A stretch of 64,000 bases of DNA. It comes from Portulaca oleracea (lineage: Eukaryota; Streptophyta; Magnoliopsida; Caryophyllales; Portulacaceae). Below, piece after piece: positions 10,942 through 22,411 of the stretch. Every line of letters begins with the position of its first letter. The first letter of the stretch is position 1. The position numbers and the translations under genes are program-made. The stretch lies in NCBI GenBank assembly GCA_029582165.1, contig CM055877.1:41542249-41606248 (forward strand), written 5' to 3'. The notes under the pieces were generated by a model. It was not told where the DNA came from. It made no database searches and saw nothing but the letters and a program-made list of their open reading frames with translations.

Positions 10942-12822
10942 TTCATATTAAAGAGGCTCAGAGATGCTCGATTGGTCTTGGGGTTGTATAATGAGCCCAT
11001 TGATTTTCAAAGGAATCAAACCTTCTGTGATTGAAATTTAAAACGCTAGAAAAAGGAACGTAAGAAGAATAAGGGGGTTGTATTTGGGATTTCAAAATTC
11101 TGGAAGCACGAGACTGTAATATTTTCAAACTTACAGCGCTTGAGCTCAAATGCACAACTTCTATCATTAAAATTTAAGATGCCAGAATAAGGGGTTTGTA
11201 TTTGGGATTTTAAACTGAAATTTAAGTCATGGGCTGGATTCATTTGACAGGTAACTAAGAACTGTTGGTACCTATCCAGTAATGCTTTTCACTAAGCATG
11301 AGAGTAAGAACTGCTGGTACATATTCTGGGATTTTTATGATCATAATCTTACAACTCACATATTATGGAGTTTTTGTTATTCAAAGGTTTCTAAAATTGG
11401 AACAAACTTTGTTTTTAAATTGAATCTCATTTTTGCTTTGGTAATGCCTTTTCTTGTTGATTTAAAAGGGCACCAAGTTCCATGTTATTTGGTCTACCTA
11501 TCCTTTGTTATCTGAACATGCAAAGTTGGATATCTCCTACTATTGGTGGCTTTGTTCCATGTGAGATTCGATGAAGTTGCATTGAGGAGCATATACTACA
11601 TTGATGATTGTTATCACATTTACAGAATGCTACATGAGTTTCAGTAAGCTATCATATTTCAATTAGTCTTACTTGAAATTAATATCTATTACCTAATCTT
11701 GTACCCACATATGGGAGTTCATGGAAGTACCAAAAAGTAAGTATAGCTAGGAAGGAGGAGTATACATCATATACATTTATGTACGGATATAAAGGCATGC
11801 AATGCTTGTATCAAAAGAGGGATTCAAACACAGAAAAAGAGAGCATAAAGAGGTGAAGTTTCGGGTTTTATTATATTAGATGGCCTTACTTGACAAATAA
11901 GTTGTAGGTTGTAATTTATTCGTTTCAAATAATAATTGCCTCTTGGTGAATGGTGATGGCAAATTGCCCCCTAAAAAGTTATAGTTTGGAAATTATTAAT
12001 TAGTACACAATAATATGAGTTAGCAAAACTCTTTTACACTATTAAACGTTGATATATATGCTTATCATATCTTACATTTGCATAAGTATCACCCATCATA
12101 AATCTTAGACAATTTTTATATTGGAAATATGTGATAAAATGAAAAGAACATAATTAAATAGAATGAAATAGACTGGAAAGAGCGAATGAGAAAAAAAAGT
12201 TATGTCTTTGCATTATAATCGCTTTTTTTCTTAATTTTTTCCTATTGCTTTGTTCAACTTCAACATATGCTACAAAGTCCATAGACTCTTATGTTCTTGC
12301 AGTATGACAACAGGAAGCCACTACCCAGCAGCCACCAGCACCCAACCACTGCCCGACAGCAACAACAGTGGCAGCTAGCGGCAGCCATCACCATTATATT
12401 TATTGAAATTTGGTGTGTCTGAGTCATGTTCCCTATTAATGAACTGAACTGTCAAAGTGATCGAATGCAGTTTGAAGAAAAGTGTTTTTGTTTGGGGTAT
12501 AGATTGTTTCAGAGTTTTTGTTAATGTTTTGACTGTCTTTGCTTAGAATTTGTGCCATTCCTGAATTTGTCCGTGTTGTTGATAAGTTAAGATTAAACAC
12601 TTGAAATCAATGGAAGATTTTGAGGAACAGTATGTTTCACAAAGTACCACTCCAGACAAGGTTAGTTTTCTGGTTCATAAGAGCTTCTTCAATATGTAAC
12701 CCCTAAAGTTGTGTCGTCTTTGATTTTAAAGTTATCTGGGTATGCTTTGATATCATTCACATTGAAAGTGCCCAGTTTCATAACTTATATCTGCTAAGAT
12801 TGTAAGTTGGTGTTGCTATTAG
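10942..12822. other. Intergenic DNA, no recognised gene
   Basis: A degenerate direct repeat is visible at 11030-11100 and 11165-11225 (GAAATTTAA... then GGGGTTGTATTTGGGATTT). A short open stretch at 11545-11650 ends in a possible donor, and an ATG at 12610 starts 17 codons (MEDFEEQYVSQSTTPDK) ending at a donor-like AAG|GTTAGT. Both may be exon remnants of unknown genes. Otherwise the region is AT-rich and unremarkable. Confidence 0.4.
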
Positions 12823-13008
12823 CTATGTTACTCCGACCCTTCATTTTCCTTGCCGTACCCGTGTCGGACCCTTGATACCCGGACAAGGGTACGAAACTCG
12901 ACCCTTCAAATTACAATGAAAATGTGTAAAGTTTCTTTAAAATAGCCGAGTCTGACACCCATATCCGTGTCCAATATGGACACGCATACCCGAGTCTGAG
13001 TAACATAG
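12823..13008. mobile_element. Small MITE with CTATGTTACTC ends
   Basis: The left end CTATGTTACTCCGAC and the right end GTCTGAGTAACATAG (tip GAGTAACATAG) are inverted repeats enclosing 186 bases. The interior has repeated GGACCC/ATACCCG-type words. The flanks share GCTATT, but the alignment of the duplication is ambiguous, so I do not assign a superfamily. There is no coding capacity. Confidence 0.6.
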
Positions 13009-13466
13009 GCTATTTGCGTATTATTGCTACATAGCTATGGTTGATGAAGGATAGTATTATTAGCTCTTTTTACAACTTAATGAATTGGATGAGTTACATT
13101 GTTAGAGATTGATTCTAATTGCTTAACTTGTCTTCAATTGAATTAGAATTGCGAGGCAGTGAACATAATGTCCACTTTAGATTTTTTATGTGTTTAGTAA
13201 ATAAGAAAATTAAATATAATCTGATTCCAGCGACTATGTAAACTTATATTCAACAGATGACATATGTAGGAACTAGAAAGTAGTTATGTTAGGGGTTTAA
13301 GCTTATGTTGGTTATTAGGAGACTTTTAGAATATGTGTTTATTAGATGGCTTGTTCAAAATGAGATAAATTCCAGATTGCAGCAAGTTATAGAAGGGATC
13401 AACTTTGAAACAACAAGCTGGAATACCTATTTAATCATACACATTTGTGCAATAATTTACTAAGCC
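13009..13466. other. Intergenic, nothing recognised
   Basis: AT-rich sequence without motifs, ORFs or repeats that I can support. It leads into the glyoxalase-like fragment. Confidence 0.4.
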
Positions 13467-13625
13467 ATGGGATATGGTCACATAATCACAGACGGTTACC
13501 TCTTTGAGATTGGTTCGATTGAAGGTGGAACTACTGTGATAGATTTTGTCAAGAACCTTGATGGTTATCTCTTTGAGCTCATCCATAGAGGTCCAACTTA
13601 TGAACCGCCATGCACACACACACAA
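13467..13625 (+). pseudogene. Glyoxalase I (lactoylglutathione lyase) exon fragment
   Basis: The frame reads MGYGHI, then GGTTVIDFVKNLDGYLFELI and HRGPTYEPP. This follows the plant glyoxalase I pattern GFGH...GG(K/T)TVIAF(V/I)(K/E)DPDGY.FEL..RGPTPEP, which includes the metal-binding Glu of FEL. The normal enzyme detoxifies methylglyoxal-glutathione adduct. Only about 45 codons remain, part of the loop between the two blocks appears lost, and the usual continuation (LCQVMLRVGDLD) is replaced by low-complexity sequence. It is a gene fragment or processed remnant with no visible neighbouring exons. Confidence 0.6.
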
Positions 13626-14109
13626 ATGAAGTGTAAGTGCAAAAGATTTTTTAGATCTAGTAACTCTGTCATGTTGACCTAACATAAAGAATTAATTAAA
13701 AGTATTACAAAGTTCATCAACTAAGAATGAAAATAGATAGCAAAAAACAATGAGTAAAAGGACATAAGCAAGAAAATAGAAATAGAGACAAAAGATAAGA
13801 AGAAAGGTAACAACCAAAAAAATAACAATGAAACCAGATAATGAATCAGTTGATAAAATATGGAAAATAATGAATAAGTAGCGCAAATATTCAATTTAAC
13901 TCATGCCTAGCATGTTGCTGTATCTTCTGTTCTATTTGTGGTTTGAAGACCATAAACTGTTTTTTTTTAACTAATCACTTAAGTTACCAAAGAACTGTAT
14001 TTATCCAAAATATTAACCATCAAGGTTTGCCTAATACCAAAAGTGCATTGAAATTGGATATGGTTTCAGAAACATGTGTAAAATTCACACCCCCCCCCCC
14101 CCCCAAAAA
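13626..14109. other. Intergenic with a poly-C run
   Basis: AT-rich, no gene recognised. A run of 15 C lies at 14090-14104 directly before the first foldback element. Confidence 0.45.
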
Positions 14110-14669
14110 GGTTTTTGGATGATAATATACCAACCTTTGGGGGTGTTGGATTGTAATATACCAACCTTTATTATTGGACAATAATATCCCAACCTTTATG
14201 CCTAGGTGACATTATTATACCAACAGTAACTAAGGGGATGGTGAACCGATCTCCATGAGCGCTAACGTGGCTGGTGAAGGGAAAAAAATTGTCCCAAGCC
14301 AATAACCCCATTAACCCCTTAGTTTTTCTCACTAAACCACATTAAAAGACATTGGTTGGTTGTGTGTCACGTTAGTATGAAAACTGGTTCACCACCGGGT
14401 TAGTCACTGTGTTAGAGGCGATTTCTTTTAATGTGGGTTAGTGAGAAAAGCGGAGGGGTTAATGGGGTTACTGGGCAAGGGTCAGTTAATTTCCCTCCGC
14501 TTGTCACGTCAGAATAAAGATCAGTTAACCAGTCACCACCTCCTTAGTCACTGTTGGTATAATAATATCACCTAAGTATAAAGGTCAGAGATATTGTTGT
14601 CCAATAACAAAGGTCAGTACATTACAATCCAATACCCCCAAAGATTGGTATATTGTGATCCAATATCCC
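14110..14669. mobile_element. Foldback/MITE element, copy 1
   Basis: The left arm (GGTTTTTGGATGATAATATA...) and the reverse complement of the right arm (GGGATATTGGATCACAATAT...) pair over roughly 200 bases, including the inner words CCAACAGTAACTAAGG and its complement. The element can therefore form a long hairpin. No transposase and no clear target duplication were found. A second copy lies at 15062-15552. Confidence 0.75.
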
Positions 14670-15061
14670 TTTAATTATTGAAATTGTAAAATTGACAAAT
14701 AAAATGGGATAAGGTAGTTAGGACATTTGACACTCATTTAGGGAGGGAGGTAGTACCTCTTCTAATAATTCTATGTAATATTGATATATCTTTTATCTAA
14801 TTTCTTTTCAATTCATATAAATGCGTTTGGTGCATACATTATGTTACATTTTTTTTTATAAACAACTTTTTAATATATCAATTTTAAATTTAAATTTTGC
14901 AGGGGTTTATAAATTAAAATTTAAATGAACCGCAAATGACTTAGAAGGCTCCATCATACCCAATTTGAATAAAACTCAACATCAAATATCAATACTAACT
15001 TGCATGTATGGAAATTTATACTGCAAGAGTAAACAACAAAAATAAGAGCATATTATTCTAA
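14670..15061. other. Spacer between two foldback copies
   Basis: AT-rich sequence with no gene or motif that I can support. Confidence 0.4.
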
Positions 15062-15552
15062 GGGTTTTTAGATGATAATATACCAACTTTTAGGGGCGTT
15101 GGATTGTAATATATCAACCTTTACTATTGGACAACAATATCCCTAACCTTTATTCTTAGGTGACATTATTATACCAACAGTAACTAAGGAGGTAGTAAAC
15201 CAGTCTCCATGCGCGCTAACATGGCTGGCGAAGGGAAAAAAATGGTCTCAAGCCTATGACCTCATTAACCCCTTAGTTTTTCTCACTAAGCAGCATTACA
15301 AGATATTGGTTGGTTGTGTTTCACATCAGTACGAAGACCGGTTCACTACCCCATTGGGGAAGGGCCGATCATTTTCCCTCCGCCTATCATGTCAGAATCG
15401 AGACCAGTTAACCAGTCACCACCCCCTTAGTCACTGTTGGTATAATAATCTCACCTAAGTATAAAGATCAGGGATATTGTTGTCCAATAATAAAGGTCGG
15501 TATATTACAATCCAATACCCCCAAAGGTTAGTATATTGTCATCCAATATCCC
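15062..15552. mobile_element. Foldback/MITE element, copy 2
   Basis: It is homologous to 14110-14669 in the same orientation, with GGGTTTTTAGATGATAATAT at the left end and a matching inverted right arm ending CCAATATCCC at 15552. It is about 70 bases shorter in the loop region. There are no coding regions. A poly-A run follows immediately on the right. Confidence 0.75.
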
Positions 15553-15566
15553 AAAAAAAAAAAAAC

Positions 15567-15598
15567 ACAGACACAGACACAGACACACACACACACTC
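15567..15598. repeat. AC/ACAG microsatellite
   Basis: Short run of ACAG then AC dinucleotides directly downstream of the foldback copy and a poly-A run. Confidence 0.7.
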
Positions 15599-17699
15599 AC
15601 AACAAAAATCCAAGAGTAGGTTTCCAAATATGCTTGGTCGTACATAACTCCTAGCAAATAAGACTCAACACAGCTAGCAGAAACAGAATTAAATCCAACG
15701 CCATAGATGAACACATAGAACTTAGCTTGGAAACAACTTGGTATTAACAGTAAGGTGCAAATGGTTGAAAAATGAGTAAGAATATCAATCCCAACTTCCA
15801 TCTATCCATCAATGACCTTCCATACCACTCTTGATAGATTTAGATACCAAAATAACCATGAGAACATCAAAACCCAATAGAGATAACAAACAAAATTGGT
15901 GCCGAAATGCGAGTCAGATTATACATCTAGCAGTCAAACAGAAAGACAGATAGATAGCATATCAACAGAAAGTGCCCACTTGAATGAGTTCTGATGTAAG
16001 CTCTAATACCAATGTGATCATATTTGCTATTAAAGACTGGATCTTTATGATAGTATAAGGCCCTAGGATCAAATTAAGTACATGAAAGTCAAGTTTCAAC
16101 ATGAAATGACCAAGCTATTACATCAAAATCACCATAGAGTATGTCTGAATCAGAGGGTATTACTATGATGTTATGAGGTCCAGACTGCATTCTATGGTCT
16201 CTAATACCACATGAGGACTTTACCCTACTGACTTATCATAGATGAAAGAGCATAACCCGACCTAATAGCTAAAGGCTCACGTAAAATCACAAGGAAATAG
16301 TAGCATGCTTTCCCAAAACATAAAATAGGATATGATCTTCAGTAAAGAGTTGATGTCTGGTTTGTTCTTTTATGCTTCAACTTTTGTTCTAGTTTGGATA
16401 TCAATACTATTTTTAAAATTTAATTAAGCTACCAAAGAAGTTTATCTATTAAAATATTAACTGTAATGAAAACTAACTCGAATTAAATATCTAGAACTCA
16501 ACACAGATCCTCTTGCCCCAATTCAACATTAATACAGCCAAGGTGACAATCTTTACGATTTTTAAGTACTATACTAGTGCAACTTTGTCCCTCTATTTGG
16601 TATACCAGTCCATGTAAGGTGCAAAAATATGTTGGCTTCAAAGTGAAGAAACGAAAAGGTTGATTGCACCTATAGGACTAGATGAAAGCACAAGAATTAG
16701 ATGAACAGTGGGGCAAGAGGGCATGAAACTATTGAAATCTAGAGTCAAAGACAAAGCTTATTTATTAAATAGTGAACACACAAGATATAGATTCATTAAA
16801 TCAAATCAACAAAACAAGAAACCCAATCACTCATGAGGCAATGAAACATAGAGGTTTCACCTTGAATCAATAAATCCTAATGAAAATCGCGCCTGATAAC
16901 TTCCCAAACCCTAGATACGTTCCCAAACACCAGATAGAATATGAAAATACATCAAGTATCTAGCAATATTAAACACATTGTGTTGGTTAGTTAGCAGAAA
17001 GAACAAGATGACTCGATAAGATACTGTGTTGGTAATCAAAACTTGAAAGTACATCAATTTGAAATTTCCGAATATGAAAATAGATAGACACCTGACTCGA
17101 ACTAGAAGAGTTTACGACGAAGAACAACGACAGGAGATTGATGTATGAATTTATGAATTTCTGTCAATGGTAAACACATTGAGCTGGTGAAATTCTTTCA
17201 ATATCCATTCGAATTATAATATCAATATTCGCAACTTGTATTTAGGGCGAAAAATTGTAATTACCTTCAATGAATTGCTAGCGACCGCTCAAACTCAAAC
17301 CCAGTAGATACCAAACGCAATTCATGGTGAAGAAGCACATCAGTAGATCGATTTTATAGATCAGACAAATTCGAAACCTCCTCAGAGAAGAGCTCACGAT
17401 TTCACATTAAAAAATTTGGGTAGACTGGGAAAAGGGAACCGAGCAAGACAAGTGAGAGCAGCAACAAGAAAAAGGAGCAGTATGCCAGTGTTGGCGTGAC
17501 TTTGACTGGGAAAATGAAAGAGTAGTGATAGAAAACACAACTTAGGGCTTTTTTCTTAAAATTGAAAAAAAGGGTAATAGGAGGGAATGCAAAAATTGGG
17601 CTCAAAAAAATAGAGGGAATGTATAATAATTAGCTGAAACAATGGGAGGGAACATATAATTTGGTAGAAAAATTTCATCTTCCTGCTTCTTTGAAAATT
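15599..17699. other. Intergenic, with a copia-like primer-site remnant
   Basis: The only retro-like signal is at 16000-16012, where the minus strand reads TTGGTATTAGAGC, one or two bases away from a tRNA-Met primer-binding site. No LTR pair or gag/pol is recognisable around it, so it may be a decayed TRIM or LTR fragment. The rest is AT-rich without supportable genes. Confidence 0.35.
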
Positions 17700-17861
17700 A
17701 TTAAACATCTTTTGTAGCATTTTAAGTTCTTTGCTACAACAGACCCTCTCTTTTGTGGCAAAATTGTATATGCTACTATTGTTTCAAAACTTATTACATA
17801 TTGTAGCAATTATATATTTGCTACTAATAAATTGCTACAAAACATTGATTTTCTTGTAGTG
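17700..17861 (-). mobile_element. Terminal end of a CACTA (En/Spm-type) transposon
   Basis: The minus strand starts CACTACAAGAAAA at 17861, the canonical CACTA terminus. It is followed by subterminal repeats of the TTTGTAGCAA/TTGCTACAA type (about 17715-17845). The opposite terminus was not found, so this is either one end of a larger element or a fragment. It abuts the 3' non-coding region of element E, which stops exactly here. Confidence 0.7.
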
Positions 17862-18190
17862 AGTCTCACAGTTTTAAAAGAATGTGAAAGAAACAAGGAT
17901 CTCATTAAGCACTTAACGAAGGGAAAATAAACAAATGAGTCATTACAACACTTGAATTTAGGGACGATAATGCTCATACTGGTTTCTTTTAAGAAGATCA
18001 AGAAAGTTTTCGAAGCATTGACTACACAATCCTAGACACAAAGCAAAAACTAAGGAAAAACGAAAAGTTTAGAGGTTTTTCACCCCTTTTTTTTCTCCTT
18101 TTTCACACAACATTTTTCAAAATTTTAGCAAAAACTAAGAAAATAAAAAATAAAATGCTAGGTGGTCTACCCTTGAACATGAAAATATCT

Positions 18191-18231
18191 CCCCCACTCC
18201 CACACAAAACGCCACAATGTCCTCATTGTGG
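18191..18231 (-). other. Hairpin plus polypurine-like tract (element E, left part)
   Basis: CCACAATGTCCTCATTGTGG (18212-18231) has perfect 8-bp arms and a TCCT loop. On the minus strand it is followed by TTTTGTGTGGGAGTGGGG (about 18193-18209). The same pair recurs in A and B. Confidence 0.7.
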
Positions 18232-18852
18232 GAAGGGTGTCACAAGGAAGGTAGAGAACCTAAGAAAAGAATATATACAAAACCTCTATCATATAAAAAG
18301 TGATGGCGACCCAAGCCCACACGGCTCCAACAACAAGATAATCCAACATTCACACACAAGGGGTTCGCTTCCTAAAAGGAAAAATCAAGCATGCAACAAA
18401 GATCAAGAATATATACACTCAAAGAGAAGGCGGAAGGAGGTTACCTCAAGATCTTTAATTAAAATCAACTCGATGCGCGATCCAAAAGAACCAAGCTCAA
18501 GGTTAGGAAATTCAATTTAAACTCACCTAATTGCTTAGAACTTGGCATGCAAGACTACACATATATACAACATGTACATTGACAATGACTTGCCTCAACC
18601 CTGAATCTCACTCGTTGAGGCGGGAATTGAGGATGAAATACTTGCCTATCCCAGTCCTATATTCAATGAGATCAAATATAAACCATACCACCCTACCATA
18701 AAAACCCGAGGAAAATACTTTAACACAAGGATTAGAACCATGCTAAGACAAGGACATAACAAACCTAACAAAGTCAACCACATATGCCATCATCTGATTT
18801 CGCAAAATCAAAACAGCGACCATCTTCCCATCAAAACCCAAATAAAATACAA

Positions 18853-18876
18853 CCCCCCCCCCCCCACACTTACTTC
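18853..18876 (-). other. Internal polypurine-like tract after env-like ORF of E
   Basis: On the minus strand it reads AAGTAAGTGT followed by 13 G, about 60 bases after the env-like stop codon. The true polypurine tract of element B (53039-53058) has the same form, AAGTGT followed by a G run. Here no LTR follows, so this is an internal tract. Confidence 0.55.
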
Positions 18877-18937
18877 AACAAGTAGAAGTTGTGCATAATC
18901 AATGGAAGAGATGAGTGGGGGCGGGGATACTTACAGA

Positions 18938-19039
18938 TCATTGATTGGATCCTCCCGAAGTAGGGTATGGGGAATATGGGAAAAAGGTTTGGTAGTACGG
19001 ATTTATATAATCAACCGACGCCGGAGTGTTGTTAGCGAC
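18938..19039 (-). pseudogene. C-terminal end of env-like ORF of element E (after insertion A)
   Basis: About 33 codons rich in Tyr, Pro and Ser run into a TGA at 18938-18940. They continue the env-like ORF that is interrupted at 34765. When insertion A and one 5-bp target copy are disregarded, the reading frame is compatible across the junction. That is the main evidence that A inserted into E. The homologous ORF in element B is shorter at its C-terminus. Confidence 0.65.
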
Positions 19040-20473
19040 TGTTCGGTTGTGGTAATTTGGGTTTAAAAGTAGGGGTAATCGTATCCACAGGGATGATGTG
19101 TTAGGTTACTAGGAAATTGGTTTGGTAAGGTTTCAATTGCTGAAAGCAGTAAATAATTAAAGTAACTAAACTAATCAAGATTGAAAGCAATAAAAATTAA
19201 GGAAAACAAGAACTCAAAGATGAACTAAACCTAATTTAGCATGAAGTAAATCTCTAACTAATAAAGCAATTTAAAACAATCAAGAACGATGAATGTAAAT
19301 ACTAAACTAATTACTGAAATTAAGGAAACCAAATTATACCTAGCATTCATGATACTAATCTTGAATCTTGAATCTTAAAATCTTGAATCTCGAATCACGA
19401 ATCTTCTCCCGAACAAACAAGAAAAAGCGTGATTTGGATTACTAAGACTACTGGAATCCTCACCTGAAGGGAGAATTCGAGGAACCTTAATCTTCCGCTT
19501 CACTAAAAATCGGAATTTGGTGTGGTTATACTAGAAAAATGGAAAAATAACCGAAAGAACACAAGAACTTGAAGAAGAAAATTTCATTAATCTAGAAAGG
19601 TTCAATTACAATCGAGAACCAAAAGAAAACTTAAGGAAATTCATCCTAAACCTAGGTAAACTAAAGACTAATTCTAACTAAAATAAAAACTAAGTAAAAA
19701 CTAATATGTCTCTAGCGAAAATATATAGGGTTAATATAGAAAAGAATTAGGGAAGGAAAAATAATAAAATAAAAACTCTCAAAACCCTAGCTAGCCGCCG
19801 CACAAATTTTTCGAACTCCAGCTGAGCGTCGCGGGCGCGACTCATAGGGTCGCGAGCGTGACCCTATTCTGTCCCATCGTCCGTTTTCGCTTCAGATGGA
19901 TGTCGCGGGCGAGACGCATAAATGACTCGGGCGAGACATTGATCTGTTTCAGTCGTTTCCGTTGCTCTTCATCGTTGTTCGCGGGCGCTATCCCAACTGT
20001 CGCGGGTGCGACATGGTAATGACTCGGGCGAGTCACTGTCATTCACGGGCTAGTCTAGCTCTTGTCTGCAGCTGGTCGCAGGTGCGACGTAGAGGGTGGC
20101 GGGCGCGACCCTTGGTAATGACTCGGGCGAGTCACGGTCTGGCTCGAGCGAGTTGGCGTTCTGCCCCAATGTCTTGGCGATGTGTTGGTTGCCCCATAAT
20201 CAAGTAACGGGCGAGTCATATTTCAACTCGGGTGTGACCATCTTCTGTCCGACACTTTCCTCTGTTTTGCTTTGGTTTTCGACTCGGGTCTCTGGTTGGC
20301 TCGGGATATCGCTCGGGATCCCCTAAAAAGCCAAAATTAAGCCCCATTTCCTTATATCCCTTTATTTTCCTACAAAACACAAAATCATCATATCAAATAT
20401 ATAATACCGGGGCTAAAACAAGCAAAAATAGCCTATAAAAGATATAAAATTCGGCTCGGAACGAGACTAAACA
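19040..20473 (-). repeat. 3' LTR of Athila-like element A
   Basis: It pairs with the 5' LTR at 33282-34764 over its whole length with few differences. On the minus strand it opens TGTTTAGTCTCGTTCC at 20473 and closes CCACAACCGAACA at 19040. A TATA-like CCCTATATAT lies at about 19721-19730 (minus strand), with the palindrome array upstream of it. The LTR lacks a tandem duplication of about 45 bases seen in the 5' copy near 34100-34190. Confidence 0.9.
19828..20315. repeat. Palindrome array in A LTR (GTCGCGGGCGCGAC / GACTCGGGCGAGTC)
   Basis: Roughly fifteen palindromic or half-palindromic words are built on a GGG centre. Examples are GTCGCGGGCGCGAC (19828-19841) and TGACTCGGGCGAGTCA, present twice in near-perfect form around 20020-20035 and 20117-20132. 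Decayed variants include GTCGCGGGTGCGAC and GACTCGGGTGTGAC. In LTR orientation they occupy U3 upstream of the TATA-like box. The same array is present in the 5' LTR at about 34077-34600. Confidence 0.85.
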
Positions 20474-20486
20474 ACACTCCCACACA
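20474..20486 (-). other. Polypurine tract of element A
   Basis: On the minus strand TGTGTGGGAGTGT directly precedes the LTR start. It is preceded by GCTCAAGGCGAGC, another small inverted repeat. Its position immediately upstream of the 3' LTR fits the plus-strand primer. Confidence 0.7.
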
Positions 20487-21996
20487 AGGGTTTTGCTCGC
20501 CTTGAGCAAACTAAAAACAAAGAAAAGGACTAGAAAAAGAAATTAAAAACCCTAATTCACTTTCGCAGGAATCGCGGTTGCATTTAACATATGCAACAAG
20601 CCCTTTAAACCCCTTGGCAGCCCAAGTGGACGAGGAAGGTCTCGTGAGGGTTTATAATAACTATACCCACAAAAGCCAAAGAAAAAGAAAAGAAAAAGTA
20701 GACTCAGATTAAAAGGAAACGACTCAAGAAAGAAAAAGGAAAATGAAGAAAATGGGTTACAAATACAACTGAACACCCCCTCAGGCTAACCAATCAAACA
20801 CATCAATCCATCAAGCAGTTACCAAGATCAATCTGGAAGAGAACAAAATCTGTGTACAAATAGATAGAATGAAGTTTTCGAAATTAAGTAGAGAGAACAA
20901 GTATTTTACATGTGAAAAACCGCCAACAGACTTAAGATGAATGCAAATATGCGCTATTGGTTATGGACGTAGGCCAGTCCAAAGAGCAAACCTCACTTTA
21001 GGATAAAAATTGAACGCTCAAACACTCAAATTTGAATGTGTATGTGGGTTTTTCTCATACTCAGACCAAAAGAAACAACCTACCATAGGCTTGGTAAGAA
21101 TCTCGCTCTCCACTGCTAGTATGCAAATACACAAGTGACAATCAAGAGGACTTTTAGGGTTGTAACGAGGCTTAGGTTAGGGGAAAGGAGTGGTAATACT
21201 TGGACATGAGGAGTTAAAAGAGCCATGCTTGGATTGATTTTCAACAAAGACTTGCTCTCAACTCACCTTCTTGCTTAATGTACGAAAGGAACTCACTTTT
21301 CTCCCTCATTGATGTCAACCACCTCAACTAATCCTTACAACCATGTCAAAGCTTTCAGAACTTTAAATTGAATCTCCCTAACCACCCTTGTCTCTTTTTC
21401 TTTTTTTTTTCTTTTTTTTTCTATTTTTCTACTTCTCTTTTTATTTTGGTGGGTGATCAAGGGAGAAGAAAAACATAAAATATAGCTTTGACCTCAATAT
21501 ATGTCAAAAGAACATCATAACCAATTGGCTAACTCATAATAATTAGGATATGTAATGTGTCCCAATTCAATTAAATTCAAAAATACTCTCAATTCCATTC
21601 ACAGCAACACCGAACCAATTTTCGCTCCTGAAATAATGAATTCTCAAACATCGAAGCAAGGCAAAAGGTAGGAATTAATAAAGGCCATGGCTTGTATTAT
21701 CAGGGTTTCGTCATAAAAAGAAGGGTAATCAAAGGCTAGGCGGCGCTAAAGAACGGTAATAATATTGTTAGGGAGGCTATTTGGCTATGTAGTTCAATAC
21801 AGAAAAGAATGCCTCAATCATATTGTCACAATATGTAATGCAAAGATGCGGTCTCAAGCAAGATGCAAAATAAGTTCTAGAGGTGCAACTAGTGGTGGAG
21901 TCACTCAGGAAATAAAAAAAAAGTGATAAAAATCATCACCGAAGGTGTTCCAGACAGGCTAATGCTAATTGATAAAAATAGTAAGGCACTTGTGCC

Positions 21997-22036
21997 ACCC
22001 CACTCCCACACAAAAACTCTACAATGTCCTCATTGT
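21997..22036 (-). other. Hairpin plus polypurine-like tract (element A, copy 1)
   Basis: ACAATGTCCTCATTGT (22021-22036) has 6-bp arms. On the minus strand it is followed by TTTTTGTGTGGGAGTGGGG. This is the same arrangement as in E and B. Confidence 0.7.
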
Positions 22037-22110
22037 GAATAAGGCGACACCACACAAAAGAAAAAGCAAACAAAAGAAAAGAAAAAAAAAACTCAAGCCA
22101 GCATGTATGC

Positions 22111-22152
22111 CTCCCCCACTCCCACACAAAAAGGCTAACAATGTCCTCATTG
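22111..22152 (-). other. Hairpin plus polypurine-like tract (element A, copy 2)
   Basis: CAATGTCCTCATTG (22139-22152) with the tract TTTTTGTGTGGGAGTGGGGG on the minus strand at about 22112-22131. It lies about 120 bases from copy 1, so the module is tandemly duplicated in A. Confidence 0.7.
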
Positions 22153-22411
22153 GAATCAGAAATAGAGATAAGCAAGCACGCGATGGAAAGGAAAAGAAAC
22201 ACACCAAAAGAAAATAAAATAAAAGAGGGAAAAGAAGGTTAACTCACTAACTGTAAAAGAAGACAAGGAAAGATATTACCTGGATGGTTTCTTGCCAAAA
22301 GTTTCAATCCTTCTCTCTTGACAAAGCAAAGTTAGGAGAAGCACCCAAGAAAAATCAAGAAAAAGAAGGGTCAGATATACAATATATACAAGAATCTCAA
22401 CTTACCTTCCT

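Larger units (their letters stand above)
17862..18937 (-). other. 3' non-coding region of Athila-like element E
   Basis: Read on the minus strand, this follows the env-like stop codon and is homologous to the 3' non-coding region of element B (44270-45460) in the same order. Shared landmarks are the G-rich tract after the stop, the hairpin at 18212-18231 and a CTTCGTTAAGTG word near the left end. An apparent plus-strand ORF at 18155-18520 is not a gene; it lies in this conserved non-coding sequence. The LTR expected downstream is not present because the CACTA end interrupts at 17861. Confidence 0.7.
20487..22411 (-). other. Post-pol non-coding region of element A
   Basis: About 1.9 kb between the integrase end and the polypurine tract. 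No env-like ORF is present here, unlike element E. It is AT-rich with a T/A-rich run near 21395-21430. The part next to the PPT (about 20570-20700) is homologous to 52850-52980 of element B. Two hairpin plus G-tract modules lie at 21997-22036 and 22111-22152. Confidence 0.65.

Noticed and set aside
15567..15801. Minus-strand ORF with a Cys/Val run
   Set aside because: The run is the AC microsatellite translated; nothing else supports coding.
16000..16012. A full copia element around the tRNA-Met-like site
   Set aside because: No LTR pair, gag or pol could be found nearby; kept only as a possible remnant.
18155..18520. 121-codon plus-strand ORF with a CPHCGKG motif
   Set aside because: It lies in the non-coding 3' region of element E, antisense to it, and the homologous region of B has no such ORF. 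The Cys pair comes from the conserved hairpin sequence.
19828..20315. Could the palindrome arrays be CRISPR?
   Set aside because: Units vary, spacers are irregular and short, the context is a plant LTR, and no Cas genes exist.
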